Positions 1 through 8,591 of a stretch of 49,696 nucleotides of DNA are shown here, one piece after another. The DNA lies in NCBI GenBank assembly GCA_947625775.1, contig CANQPM010000022.1, positions 1 to 49,696 of the forward strand, written 5' to 3'. Every line of letters starts with the position of its first letter. Position 1 is the first letter of the stretch. Made by a program: the position numbers and the translations under genes. The notes beneath the pieces are model-generated. The model was not told the DNA's origin and did no database searches. It saw only the letters and a program-made list of their open reading frames with translations. The stretch comes from an uncultured Lachnospiraceae bacterium (GTDB taxonomy: Bacteria; Bacillota; Clostridia; Lachnospirales; Lachnospiraceae).

Positions 1-531
1 TTAGGGAAAAATGAGATACGCAATTACGCCTTATTCTGCGTAGGAATAAATACCGCGCTGCGCATAAGCGATATTCTTAATTTAAAATGGGAAGATGTTT
101 ACGATTTTGACAGACGTCGGTTTAAAAAGCACCTTGAGCTTACGGAAAAGAAAACACATAAGAAAAATATGATATTTTTAAATAAAGGCGCACTGTACGC
201 GCTGGAAAAGCTGATGAAACACTACAAGCTTGAAAATGTCAAAATCAGCGCGGAACACTACATTTTTCTGGGAAGAAAGAGTGTAAACAAGCCTCTTAGC
301 CGCTCACAGGCATACAGGATTATAAAAGAAGCCTCCCAAATACTCAAAATAGAGGGAAACATCGGATGTCATTCACTGCGGAAAACCTTTGGATATTTTG
401 CCGCGCTCTGCAAAATTTCCTCGATTTTGATTATGAATATATACAATCATTCATCATTTGCAATCACGAAGCGCTATCTTGGAATAGACCAGGATGAGCG
501 CGACAGGGTATTTATGAAAGTTGCACTCTGA
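1..531 (+). CDS. Tyrosine recombinase/integrase, 5'-truncated by the window edge
   Basis: The reading frame is open from base 1 to the TGA at 529-531 and encodes about 176 residues of the catalytic domain of a tyrosine recombinase. The family residues can be placed: the first Arg in NTALRISDIL (residue 21 of the fragment), the beta-hairpin Lys near residue 51 (TEKKTHKK), the His/Arg of HSLRKT (124/127), His in NHSS (150) and the nucleophilic Tyr in KRYLGI (159). It is therefore catalytically complete as far as visible; only the N-terminal arm/core-binding part lies outside. The ATG at 169 is internal, not a start. No attachment site or phage/transposon genes are visible nearby, so whether it belongs to a mobile element or is a stand-alone recombinase cannot be decided here. 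A hairpin with a T-run at 620-642 probably ends its transcript. Confidence 0.85.
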   Translation, partial: LGKNEIRNYALFCVGINTALRISDILNLKWEDVYDFDRRRFKKHLELTEKKTHKKNMIFLNKGALYALEKLMKHYKLENVKISAEHYIFLGRKSVNKPLSRSQAYRIIKEASQILKIEGNIGCHSLRKTFGYFAALCKISSILIMNIYNHSSFAITKRYLGIDQDERDRVFMKVAL

Positions 532-619
532 CGGTGTAATTTTTTGGATAGCATAGCTTGTGTTATTTTATGTTTTATGCGCGTGAAATGCCCTTTCCTA
601 AAGAAAGGGTTGCTTCATC

Positions 620-642
620 AGGGGGCTGCTATGCCCTTTTTT
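620..642 (+). terminator. Probable intrinsic terminator of the recombinase gene
   Basis: A short G/C stem (GGGC at 623-626 with GCCC at 633-636) is followed directly by six T residues. The stem is short, so termination may be weak. Confidence 0.5.
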
Positions 643-688
643 AAGATGTCTACAGCATTTTAAGGCAATCTCAATCACATCAGGCAAT

Positions 689-724
689 AATTTTTTCAAA
701 TAAAATTAAAATTTTTTCAAATAA
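689..724. repeat. Two AT-rich 15-bp direct repeats, 21-bp period
   Basis: The 15-mer AATTTTTTCAAATAA occurs at 689-703 and again at 710-724. The 21-bp spacing places both on the same face of the helix. It may be a protein-binding site or simply an AT-rich duplication. Confidence 0.6.
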
Positions 725-783
725 GGTGTAAAGTATTTCGATTATGAACCGATATATAGAATGTAAAGATAAATTACCGTTAG

Positions 784-815
784 AAATGCAACATTTTATT
801 TAAAGTGTTGCATTT
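784..815. terminator. Bidirectional-looking hairpin with A/T flanks
   Basis: The arms AAATGCAACA (784-793) and TGTTGCATTT (806-815) are perfect complements, with a T-run on the right. This is a typical intrinsic terminator. It lies between the recombinase and the cytidylate kinase-like operon and could insulate the two. Confidence 0.65.
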
Positions 816-1010
816 TTATTTATGTTTTATTCCATATTATTATATCACATTATAAAATAAAAAAGCCGCAGCAGCAATTTGTCCGCCAGATGTCCGAAAC
901 CCGAATCTGTTTGAACACTTTAAAAATAGAGGATGTCCGAGCATTCGTATTCTAAAAATAGGTTATACAGGCTGCCAAGGCAGGAGAATGTGCGCGGAGT
1001 GAAAAAAATC

Positions 1011-1039
1011 TTGCAATGAATATGGTAATTGAATATAAT
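1011..1039 (+). promoter_or_regulatory. Sigma-A-type promoter of the kinase/MATE operon
   Basis: TTGCAA (1011-1016) and TATAAT (1034-1039) are separated by 17 bp. Transcription would start near 1046. That rules out the in-frame TTG at 1029 as the start codon and supports the ATG at 1113. Confidence 0.75.
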
Positions 1040-1112
1040 AATATTAGACAAAGCAGGGCTTTGTAATTGGGAAATTTTATTGAATATGCACAAATGGAAG
1101 GGAGAGATTAGT

Positions 1113-1712
1113 ATGTATCATATTGTTGCGATTGAACGCTCTTACGCCAGCGGCGGGAATGAGATTGGCGAAAAGCTGGCGAAGGCTCTTGGATATAAGC
1201 TGTTTGACAGGAATATCCTTATTGAGGCGGCGAAAAACCTTAATATTTCCCCGATTTATATTGAAAACCTTGAGGAAACAAGCTCGGGAGGCGTTATTTT
1301 TAATCTCTCCAAGGCATACAAGAGAAATGACACTGACGAGAACTCGCGTCCGCTTGCCGAAAAGCTCTTTGCGGAGGAGAGACACATTATAGAGCAGGCG
1401 GCTGACGAGGGCGGCTGCGTGATAGTGGGGCGTGCGGCAAGCTATATACTTCGGGACAGGGAGGACTGCCTGCGCGTCTTTGTGAATGCGGAGAAGGAGC
1501 ACAGAATACAGCGCGGCATACAGCATGAAAAGCTTGACCGCGCCACGGCTGAAAGCACGATGAAAAAGGTGGATAAGCGAAGGAAGGGTTTCTTTAATTC
1601 AGTCACGAACTGGGAGTGGGGCAGCCCCGATTATTTTGAAATATGCATCGACAGCGGAAAGCTCGGGATTGATTTGTCCGTAAAGCTTTTGGAAGCGGCT
1701 GTCAGGGGTTAG
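1113..1712 (+). CDS. Cytidylate kinase-like family protein
   Basis: The protein has 199 residues and belongs to the short cytidylate kinase-like P-loop family that is common in Clostridia. The N-terminus MYHIVAIERSYASGG carries the Ser-Gly-Gly phosphate-binding loop that these proteins have in place of a classical GKS/T Walker A, followed by the LAKALGYKLFDR segment typical of the family. A lid-like Arg/Lys-rich region follows (around residues 135-165). The ATG at 1113 is preceded by a good ribosome site (GGAAGGGAGAG, 1096-1106) and lies downstream of the predicted transcription start. True cytidylate kinases are somewhat longer (about 220 residues), and members of this subgroup are mostly uncharacterised, so CMP/dCMP phosphorylation is a family guess. 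The gene ends 7 bp before the MATE start, so the two are co-transcribed. Confidence 0.85.
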   Translation: MYHIVAIERSYASGGNEIGEKLAKALGYKLFDRNILIEAAKNLNISPIYIENLEETSSGGVIFNLSKAYKRNDTDENSRPLAEKLFAEERHIIEQAADEGGCVIVGRAASYILRDREDCLRVFVNAEKEHRIQRGIQHEKLDRATAESTMKKVDKRRKGFFNSVTNWEWGSPDYFEICIDSGKLGIDLSVKLLEAAVRG

Positions 1713-1719
1713 GCTGGAA

Positions 1720-3117
1720 ATGGGCTCATTAGTTAAATCTGACGGTAAAAACAATAATATCGAGGTTTTTGAAAGGCTGCCTGTCCCTAAAGCGGTCATG
1801 ACAATGGCTGTGCCTACTATTATAAGCCAGCTTATTGTGCTGATTTACAATATTGCCGATACGTTTTTCATAGGGCGCACGAATAATCCGCATATGGTGG
1901 CGGGCGCATCGCTTATACTGCCGCTGTTTAACATTACGCTTTCGCTGTCGGGGCTTGCGGGCATAGGGGGCGGTGCGCTTATATCGAGGCTGCTTGGTGA
2001 AAAGCGGGCTGACGAGGCAAGGAAGGTTTACAGTTTTTGCGTATATCTGGGAATTTTTTCGGCGGCGCTGTTTGCCGTGCTTGTTTTTGCGTTTATGCGT
2101 CCGCTGATGGGATTTCTCGGCGCGGGGGCTGATACATACGCTTATGCGAGCGGATATGCTTTTATGGTAATTGTCTGCGGCGGCGTGCCTACTGTGCTTT
2201 CAAACATACTTGCCAACCTGATTAGGAGTGTGGGCGAGTCCAAGAAGGCGGGCTTTGGCATTACTATGGGCGGGCTTATCAATATCGCGCTTGATCCGCT
2301 GTTTATGTTTGTCCTGCTGCCTGACGGCATGGAGATTTTCGGGGCGGGAATTGCGACTTGTCTTTCAAACTGTATTGCGTGCGGTTATTTTATTGTGACG
2401 CTGCTTAGAATGAAGGGCAATTCTGTATTAAGGCTTTGCGCTCCGTCAAATCTGCCTATGAAGAAAAATCTTCTTGCCGTGTTTTCCGTGGGCGTGCCTT
2501 CGGCGATTTCGACGCTGCTTTTTGATATGGATTATATCGTGATAGACCGTCTGATGTCGGAGTACAGTGATATTGCGCTTGCGGCTATCGGGATTGTGCT
2601 TAAGGCGGAGAGGCTGCCGCTTAATGTGGGGATTGGCATCTGCCAGGGCATGATGCCGATTATTGCGTATAATTATTCGGCGGGGAATTTTAAGCGTATG
2701 AATGAGACAAGGCTTTACTCGCTGAAGCTGGGGCTTGTCTGCGCGGCTGTGAGCATTGCCTTGTATCAGATTTTTGCGGGGCAGATTATGAATGTGTTTA
2801 TTGATGATGCGCAGACTGTGGCGCTTGGGACTGGTTTTTTGAGGGTAAGGGTGCTTGCCACTCCGCTTATGTTTTTGAGCTTTTTCCATGTGTATTTGTT
2901 TAATGGGTTTGGGAAGGGCGGATATGCGCTGTTTCTTGGCGTTACTAGGTGGCTTGGGTTTAATATTCCGATGTTGTTTCTGCTTAATTGGATTATTGGT
3001 ATGCAGGGGATTGTTTGGGCGCAGGTTTCGGCGGATATTTTGACGGTGGCTTTGTCGTTAGCTGTGTATTGGAATTTTCAGAGAAAGAGGTTTGTGGAGG
3101 GGGCGGAAGATATTTAA
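1720..3117 (+). CDS. MATE family multidrug efflux transporter
   Basis: The protein has 465 residues, which is usual for the family. It is very hydrophobic, with about twelve membrane segments in two similar halves. The family start PxxxMAVPTIISQLIVLIYN (about residues 24-44) and the following NIADTFFIG are hallmarks of the MatE domain, and the second half begins around residue 240 (VGVPSAISTLLFDMDY). MATE proteins export cationic drugs or metabolites in exchange for Na+ or H+; the substrate cannot be read from the sequence. The start at 1720 follows the kinase-like gene by 7 bp, so the two form one operon. No terminator of the usual kind follows; instead the structured repeat at 3156-3338 lies 38 bp downstream. 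Confidence 0.93.
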   Translation: MGSLVKSDGKNNNIEVFERLPVPKAVMTMAVPTIISQLIVLIYNIADTFFIGRTNNPHMVAGASLILPLFNITLSLSGLAGIGGGALISRLLGEKRADEARKVYSFCVYLGIFSAALFAVLVFAFMRPLMGFLGAGADTYAYASGYAFMVIVCGGVPTVLSNILANLIRSVGESKKAGFGITMGGLINIALDPLFMFVLLPDGMEIFGAGIATCLSNCIACGYFIVTLLRMKGNSVLRLCAPSNLPMKKNLLAVFSVGVPSAISTLLFDMDYIVIDRLMSEYSDIALAAIGIVLKAERLPLNVGIGICQGMMPIIAYNYSAGNFKRMNETRLYSLKLGLVCAAVSIALYQIFAGQIMNVFIDDAQTVALGTGFLRVRVLATPLMFLSFFHVYLFNGFGKGGYALFLGVTRWLGFNIPMLFLLNWIIGMQGIVWAQVSADILTVALSLAVYWNFQRKRFVEGAEDI

Positions 3118-3155
3118 AGATAGTGCGATGGGGGGAAGTTTTGCTTTCTCAGTCC

Positions 3156-3338
3156 GCCAGAGCATAAATATACACCCCATTCAGACCCGCTCCCGCTTAG
3201 TGGGAGGCGTAGCGGTACTAAGTTCAGCTACGCTGTAAAAGGAGCTACGCTTTTACGCGTGCTGCGCTCTTTGCAGCATGTTCACTAAGTACCGACGCCT
3301 CCCAAAGGTCTTCATGGGGTGTATATTTATGCTCTGGC
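3156..3338. repeat. Structured palindromic element, copy 1 (183 bp)
   Basis: The outermost 25 bp (3156-3180) are perfectly complementary to 3314-3338. An inner stem pairs TGGGAGGCGT (from about 3200) with ACGCCTCCCA (about 3294-3303), and there is a small hairpin with arms GTAAAAG/CTTTTAC around 3235-3256. A related element is at 17862-18028. The inner core (AGCGGTACTAAG, GGAGCTACGCTTTTA) is nearly identical in both copies, while the arms differ but stay paired. It fills most of the 313-bp gap between the MATE gene and the convergent gene at 3431-3838. No coding potential is evident. Confidence 0.8.
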
Positions 3339-3430
3339 TAGGTTGTTGGTTTTCCTTAGAAATCCTTTTGTTTTGATTTAAAAATGATGGTAATCTTATA
3401 TTGGTAACTGAAAATGCTTTCACATTTATT

Positions 3431-3838
3431 TTATTTTGAATTTGATGATGTTTTATTTATTTGTACATTTTGTTTTGTGTTGATGTATGTGGAATGGTGT
3501 TCTATTGCTTTTTGTGCTGCCTTTAATTTCTTTTCTTCGGCTGCTAATCGTCTTGTTTCAATGTCGTGTATGGTTTTCTCGTAGCGTTTCTTTAGTTCTT
3601 CTTTATGCACAATGTCGCCTTTCTGTTTCCAAGCTTCTACTACTGTTTCTATTTCTGGCTGCAGGCTGTTGTCTTCAACAGTTAGGAAACCGTAAAAGCA
3701 GCTTGGATAGGAGAATTTGCTTATTTTTCCCTTTTCGGTAAAATATATCTCCAGATGTTCTTCGTCTGCGCTGCGGATAATGCCGTTTCCTAAGGTTTTA
3801 TGCATAACTGTCTGATTTACTAACTTCTTTGAATCCAT
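3431..3838 (-). CDS. Hypothetical protein with small beta-barrel-like N-terminus and charged C-terminal helix
   Basis: The protein has 135 residues. The first 55 or so (HKTLGNGIIRSADEE, then FSYPSCFYGFL) follow a pattern seen in small beta-rich modules of the type 'H-x-x-x-G-x-G-x-I ... F-x-Y-P-x-x-F-x-x-F-L' that occur in several uncharacterised Clostridia proteins. Residues about 70-115 are rich in Glu, Lys, Arg and Ala and look like a long helix or coiled coil. The tail is polar. A ribosome site (GGGAGG) is correctly placed before the ATG at 3838. The gene stands alone and faces the MATE operon across the structured repeat. I do not recognise a function. Confidence 0.7.
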   Translation of the reverse strand: MDSKKLVNQTVMHKTLGNGIIRSADEEHLEIYFTEKGKISKFSYPSCFYGFLTVEDNSLQPEIETVVEAWKQKGDIVHKEELKKRYEKTIHDIETRRLAAEEKKLKAAQKAIEHHSTYINTKQNVQINKTSSNSK

Positions 3839-4011
3839 AGCATATTTGCCTCCCTTTTTACGCTAACTGAATACGTTTATATGGAATATTATAACTTAAA
3901 TAATTTGATTTCGTAAGAAAAATTTGGCTGTTTTTGTGCATTTCGTCACTTTGTCTACAATGATGCTATGCTTAGTTTGGTATTTTTGCACATATATTTT
4001 CGTGGCAGATT

Positions 4012-4060
4012 AAATGCCCCATTGCAAGCCCAATATTTCTTAGGCTGCAATGGGGCATTT
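4012..4060 (-). terminator. Terminator of the glycan operon
   Basis: The 15-bp arms AAATGCCCCATTGCA (4012-4026) and TGCAATGGGGCATTT (4046-4060) are perfect complements. The hairpin lies 13 bp past the GH53 stop codon. The A/T flanks would let it work from either side. Confidence 0.8.
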
Positions 4061-4072
4061 GTTGGCTGGATT

Positions 4073-6145
4073 TTAGTCTGAAATTCTGTTTAATGTAAAG
4101 TCGTCTACTGTTCCCCAGCTTTTGGGATTGCTTTTTATGCGCACGCCAATTGTTAGGGTGCCGTCGGTGACTTTTATTTCGGGGATTGTCGGATCTTGCC
4201 AGTTGGCGTAGCCTGACAGTGTAAATGGCGTTGTCTGTTCGTCTTCGCTTGTGATGGCGTAAAGCTCCATTTCCGCGTCTGGGGTGACGTCGCCTCCTTG
4301 GGCGTAGGCTATGAGCTGGTAAGTGCCCGCCTCTAAGCCTGTAAGTTCCTGCTCGATTGAAAATTCCATGGAAGCCTCTGACCAGAAGTGGAAGGCTATG
4401 TCGCCTGAGTGCGCGTCGTCTGTCTTTTTCTGAAAGTCTGTGGGGTTGTCTGCGCCTTCATAGGTTACTTTCCACATTGAGGTGTCTGTTTCCTCAAAGC
4501 TTGGATTTTTTATATGGTTTAGCATTTCCACCTTGACGTGGCAGGTGGTTTTTGTGCCGTCTTCGAGGGTGCCTTCTATCTCGTAGCTGCCGCTTGTGCC
4601 TGTGTCGATTGCGGCAAGCTGCGCTTCGTCCCATTTTACGGCGGCTTGTTCATTTGATGCGCGGTTGTTATATACTACGTCTATTTTTTCGGGTAGGATA
4701 AGCTCGCCGCCTACGTCCGCCGTGATGTAGGTGTCGGGTATATAGTCAATTGCAAGCGGGGCTGTTGAACCGTATTTTAGGTATTTGAATACGTTCAGCG
4801 ACGCGAGCGGGTGTCCTTCAAAATCAAACATTGCCTGATTGTCCCATGAGCTGCCGCCGTAATACAGTCCTGCGTCATTTGGGTCATAATCGGCGGAATA
4901 GCTGCTCGCCCAGCCGCTGCCGTATTTTTCCCATATGGGGGAGTTGTCCGCGTCTGCTTTGCCGACGGGTATCCATGCGCCCTCCCAGTAAAATACGCCC
5001 ATTACGCCTGCCTCATTTGCGGCGGCGCATATATCCCTAATCATTGTCGCCTGACTCTGCACGCTTGCGGCGTAGCCGTCAACCAGATCTCCTTCGCCTG
5101 ATACGCTGTTGCCCGAGCCGTCGCCGTCCTCGGAGGTGTAGCAATATGAGGTTTCCATTATGGCGACTTTTTTGCCGTAGGTGTCTTGTATGTTTTTTGC
5201 TACCTCCTGCATATTTTCCATAGTGCCGTGCCAGAACGGGTAATAGGACATGCCGAAAATATCGTAGTCAACGCCGTAGCTTAGCAGATTCAAGGCGGTT
5301 TTGTTTATATTGTCCGCCTGTTCTATGTTTGTGTAGTGAACGGCAATTTGAATGTCCTTGCCGTATTGCTGCGATACTTCGCGCACCGCCTTACTGCCTG
5401 CGCTTAAAAGTTTCATGACGCTTGGCATAAGCGTTTCGCCTGCCATGCCATTGTTGATTTCGTTGCCAATCTGCACCATTCCCACGTCTACGCCTGCGTC
5501 AAGCAGCTGAGTGAGGCTTTCTTTGGTATAGTCATAGAGCGCGTCGCATTTTTCATCTGCGCTCATTCCTTCCCATGCCTTCGGCGTAAACTGCTTTTTG
5601 GGATCCGCCCAGAAATCTGAATAGTGGAAGTCAATGCATACTTTCATTCCATACTCTGTCGCGCGCTTTCCAAGCTCTATTGCCGTTGACACATCATTGT
5701 TGCCGCCGCCGTAGCCGTTGCCGTCCGCGTCATACGGATCATTCCACACGCGCAGGCGTATGTAGTTTATGCCTGACTGGGCAAGCGTCATAAATATGTC
5801 CTGCTCCTCGCCATTGTAATTGTAATAGGTCACTCCGCTGTGCTCCTCTGCAAGCACGGAGGAAACGTCCATTCCTCTGATAAAATTGTCGGAGAGGCTG
5901 GGAATCGGCTCTACAAAGATGTCTGATTCCTCCGAAGCGTCTGGGAGAGGGAACATTGTGTTTAATTCACTTACTTCTTCTGTCTGTTCAGCCGCCTGTT
6001 GCTGTGTGTCTGATGTCTGTGGCTGCTCCTGTGTCTGTGCGTCTACAGCAGGGCTGCTGTCCGCCGCGCCACAGCCTTGTATTAAAGATACGCAAATAGC
6101 GGATGCGGCAAATAACGCTGTCAGTTTCCTGTGCGATTTTTTCAT
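4073..6145 (-). CDS. Secreted lipoprotein arabinogalactan endo-beta-1,4-galactanase (GH53) with Ig-like and carbohydrate-binding C-terminus
   Basis: The protein has 690 residues. The N-terminal Lys/Arg, hydrophobic segment and LIQGC lipobox (Cys25) predict lipid anchoring to the outer face of the membrane; a low-complexity Gln/Thr/Glu linker follows to about residue 75. The GH53 barrel (about 85-460) shows the family signatures IRGMDVSS, RLRVWNDP and DFHYSDFWADP, the acid/base Glu229 (VQIGNEI) and the nucleophile Glu331 (IMETSY). An Ig-like segment (about 470-540) and a CenC-like binding domain starting NPSFEETDTSMW (about 547-690) complete it. GH53 enzymes cut beta-1,4-galactan of type I arabinogalactan and pectin side chains. 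The ATG at 6145 was chosen over the upstream one because GAGGAGG precedes it. It is the last gene of an operon with the GH1/PMI fusion (76 bp upstream) and the CE2 esterase. Confidence 0.93.
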   Translation of the reverse strand: MKKSHRKLTALFAASAICVSLIQGCGAADSSPAVDAQTQEQPQTSDTQQQAAEQTEEVSELNTMFPLPDASEESDIFVEPIPSLSDNFIRGMDVSSVLAEEHSGVTYYNYNGEEQDIFMTLAQSGINYIRLRVWNDPYDADGNGYGGGNNDVSTAIELGKRATEYGMKVCIDFHYSDFWADPKKQFTPKAWEGMSADEKCDALYDYTKESLTQLLDAGVDVGMVQIGNEINNGMAGETLMPSVMKLLSAGSKAVREVSQQYGKDIQIAVHYTNIEQADNINKTALNLLSYGVDYDIFGMSYYPFWHGTMENMQEVAKNIQDTYGKKVAIMETSYCYTSEDGDGSGNSVSGEGDLVDGYAASVQSQATMIRDICAAANEAGVMGVFYWEGAWIPVGKADADNSPIWEKYGSGWASSYSADYDPNDAGLYYGGSSWDNQAMFDFEGHPLASLNVFKYLKYGSTAPLAIDYIPDTYITADVGGELILPEKIDVVYNNRASNEQAAVKWDEAQLAAIDTGTSGSYEIEGTLEDGTKTTCHVKVEMLNHIKNPSFEETDTSMWKVTYEGADNPTDFQKKTDDAHSGDIAFHFWSEASMEFSIEQELTGLEAGTYQLIAYAQGGDVTPDAEMELYAITSEDEQTTPFTLSGYANWQDPTIPEIKVTDGTLTIGVRIKSNPKSWGTVDDFTLNRISD

Positions 6146-6221
6146 GAAAAACCTCCTCGTTTCTATTATATTCAGCATTTAATTCATGGACTATATTCTG
6201 TGTTCATTATAATATCCGCCG

Positions 6222-8558
6222 TTACACATTCACGCTCGATGCCATTATCTTCAGCCCGCCCGTAAACTCTGCCGTGCCGAATCCATTTGGGAGAATAAAA
6301 TGGTCACCCTTTTTAATATACTGCCCATTTATTAATCCGTCACCTTCTATAACACTCATGATGAGGAATGGGTACTCCTGCTCTATTTTTGCAGAACCGC
6401 TGACCTCAAGCATCCACAGCTTATAATATTCGCAGGTAAACAAAAGACTGAGCTTGTTTTTCTCTATCTTTTTTACAAGCTCACCAGCCTCTATCGTACA
6501 CTCGTCAAGGCTGACGGCAGGTATCTTTACGACATCAAGGCATTTGTCAAGATGGAGCTCCCTCGGCTTTCCGTCTGTCAGGCGGTCGTAGTCATAAAAG
6601 CGGTAGGTTATGTCGGAATTTTGCTGTGTCTCGAGTATCTGTATGCCGCCGTTTATCGTGTGAACAGTGCCTGGTGAAATCTGTATAAAATCGCCCTTTT
6701 TGACGGTTATGCGTCGAAGCAGCCTGTCCCACTGCTTATTCTCAATCATGCTTTCCAGCTCCGCCTTGTCTTTTGCATTATGCCCTACTACTATCTGCGC
6801 GCCTTCCTCCGCGTCAAGTATATACCAGCTCTCTGTTTTTCCAAGCGAGCCGTTTTCATTTTTAAAGGCATATTCATTGTCAGGGTGTACCTGAACGCTC
6901 AAATCGGTTTTCGTGTCCAGTATCTTTACGAGAAGCGGGAAAATGCTGCCTAGTAAATTTCCCGAATTTCCAAAAAGCTCTGGCATTTGTGTCCAAAGCT
7001 CGCTTAAGCTCCTGCCTGCAAAGCGCCCTTCTTTTATGGTACAGTCGCCATGCTGGTGAGCCGCTACAGCCCAGCACTCGCCTGTAGTCTGCGTGGGTAT
7101 GTCATATCCCCATTCCGTGCCGAGCCTGTTCCCGCCCCAGAGCATTGACTTAAATACAGGGTTTGTAAACAATATTTCGCCTTTTGCATTTGTGCTGTTT
7201 ATGCTGAGTGTCCTGCCGTTTGTCTCCATGACCTCTTTATACCAATAAGCGGAATCCTTGGCAATTCTTTTCTGTGTGGCAAAATCAACATACACCATGC
7301 CAAAACGGTCGCTGTAGCCCTTCTCCCACTCGAAGTTGTCGAGAAACGACCAGTGGAAATATCCCCTTATATCAACGCCCTCGTCATTTGCGCGCTGCAG
7401 ACTTGAAATATATTTATCAAGGTAATCAATCCTGTTGTAATCGTGTACGCGCCCGTCCTCTGAAACCCAGTCGTTTGCCGCCATTCCGTTTTCCGTGATG
7501 TAAATAGGCATCTTGTAGCGCTCATAGAGAAACTTCACTCCCCAATACATCGCCTGCGGTTTTACCAGCCAGTTCATTGCTGTCTTTGGAGAGCCTTTGG
7601 GATTTTCAACGTGTTCGGGCTTGCCGTCCTTTCCGCATTTTATGGGGTGTCCATTGTAAAGATTCTGTCCCATAAAATCTATCGGCTGATGGATAAGCTC
7701 CATGTCCTCATCTGTAATCTCGGGGAGGTAATCCTTGAATCTTTCAAGCCCTTCCTCGGGATATCTGCCAAGAAATACAGGATCTGAAAACCAGCTTGTG
7801 TTCCATGTCCAGTTGTCTATCGGCTGACCGCAGCCAAAGTATAAGCTCTTTGCCGCCTCTATATCCTCTTTGCTGTCCGTATAAGGATAAGGCACATCGC
7901 CTGTCGGCGCAAAGCCTATCTTTATCGGGCGCTTAGCGTATTTTCTAAGCTGCTTTACGGCTGTCCCGTGCGCGCGCAGGACATTGTGCGCTACCCTGAA
8001 AACGGCGCTCGGCGCAAGCTTTAGCCCTGGGGCATGTCCTCCCGTGAGATAGCCAAGTCCGATAAAACACTGCGGCTCATTGAAGGTGACAATATACTCA
8101 GACAAATCAGTGAAGTTTTCCGCCACTACCCGCGCGTACTCGCCAAAATAGCCTATCAAATCCTCATTCAGCCAGCCGCCCTTGTCCTGCAGCGCCTGCG
8201 GCAGCTCCCAGTGGTACATTGTTATGTATGGAGTTATGCCGTTTTTTATCATTTCCTGCATCATGTCGCGGTAGAGCGCTATCGCCTTTTCATTTACCCT
8301 GCCCGTGCCCGTCGGCATAATGCGCGCCCAGCTTATCGAAAAACGGTACGCTTTTATGCCAAGCAGACGCATCATCGCAAAGTCTTCCTTATATCTGTGA
8401 ATGTGGTCGCACGCGACGCTCCCGTCATGTCTCTCGTACACTCCGCCGCTTTTTGCAAACTCGTCCCATATGCATGCGCCCGCGCCGTCGTCCGCGTCAT
8501 GCCCTTCTATTTGATAGGCGCTCGTCGCCACGCCCCAGACAAAATTATCCTTAAACAT
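6222..8558 (-). CDS. Fusion of a GH1 beta-glycosidase with a class I mannose-6-phosphate isomerase
   Basis: One uninterrupted 778-residue frame encodes two complete enzymes. Residues 1-450 are a GH1 glycosidase: acid/base Glu161 (TFNEP), nucleophile Glu356 (ITENG), and DNFEW near 407-411, the aglycone/glycone pattern of enzymes acting on non-phosphorylated beta-glucosides, galactosides or mannosides. After a linker of about 12 residues, residues 462-778 match ManA/PMI of the Bacillus type: TNPVFKSMLWGG start, TGECWAVAAH, metal ligands Gln556/His558 (QVHPDNEYAF), Glu576 (KTESWY) and His633 (SPGTVHTING), and the catalytic-region Arg in TYRFYDYDR. There is no signal peptide, so both act in the cytoplasm. 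PMI interconverts mannose-6-phosphate and fructose-6-phosphate. The operon partners, an esterase and a galactanase, suggest use of acetylated plant mannan or galactan; the true GH1 substrate is unknown. Confidence 0.9.
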   Translation of the reverse strand: MFKDNFVWGVATSAYQIEGHDADDGAGACIWDEFAKSGGVYERHDGSVACDHIHRYKEDFAMMRLLGIKAYRFSISWARIMPTGTGRVNEKAIALYRDMMQEMIKNGITPYITMYHWELPQALQDKGGWLNEDLIGYFGEYARVVAENFTDLSEYIVTFNEPQCFIGLGYLTGGHAPGLKLAPSAVFRVAHNVLRAHGTAVKQLRKYAKRPIKIGFAPTGDVPYPYTDSKEDIEAAKSLYFGCGQPIDNWTWNTSWFSDPVFLGRYPEEGLERFKDYLPEITDEDMELIHQPIDFMGQNLYNGHPIKCGKDGKPEHVENPKGSPKTAMNWLVKPQAMYWGVKFLYERYKMPIYITENGMAANDWVSEDGRVHDYNRIDYLDKYISSLQRANDEGVDIRGYFHWSFLDNFEWEKGYSDRFGMVYVDFATQKRIAKDSAYWYKEVMETNGRTLSINSTNAKGEILFTNPVFKSMLWGGNRLGTEWGYDIPTQTTGECWAVAAHQHGDCTIKEGRFAGRSLSELWTQMPELFGNSGNLLGSIFPLLVKILDTKTDLSVQVHPDNEYAFKNENGSLGKTESWYILDAEEGAQIVVGHNAKDKAELESMIENKQWDRLLRRITVKKGDFIQISPGTVHTINGGIQILETQQNSDITYRFYDYDRLTDGKPRELHLDKCLDVVKIPAVSLDECTIEAGELVKKIEKNKLSLLFTCEYYKLWMLEVSGSAKIEQEYPFLIMSVIEGDGLINGQYIKKGDHFILPNGFGTAEFTGGLKIMASSVNV

Positions 8559-8591
8559 ATATTTTTCCTTTCACTGTATGGTTTTTACCTG

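Larger units (their letters stand above)
532..1010. other. Non-coding gap after the recombinase
   Basis: No convincing gene is seen. The gap holds a short hairpin (arms 591-597 and 603-609), a G/C-rich hairpin with a T-run (620-642), an AT-rich 15-bp direct repeat (689-724), and a stronger hairpin flanked by A and T runs (784-815). The promoter of the next operon follows at 1011-1039. Confidence 0.6.

Noticed and set aside
1029-1112. An upstream in-frame TTG that would lengthen the cytidylate kinase-like protein by 28 residues
   Set aside because: It overlaps the spacer of the predicted promoter, has no ribosome site, and the extra residues do not fit the family; ATG at 1113 does.
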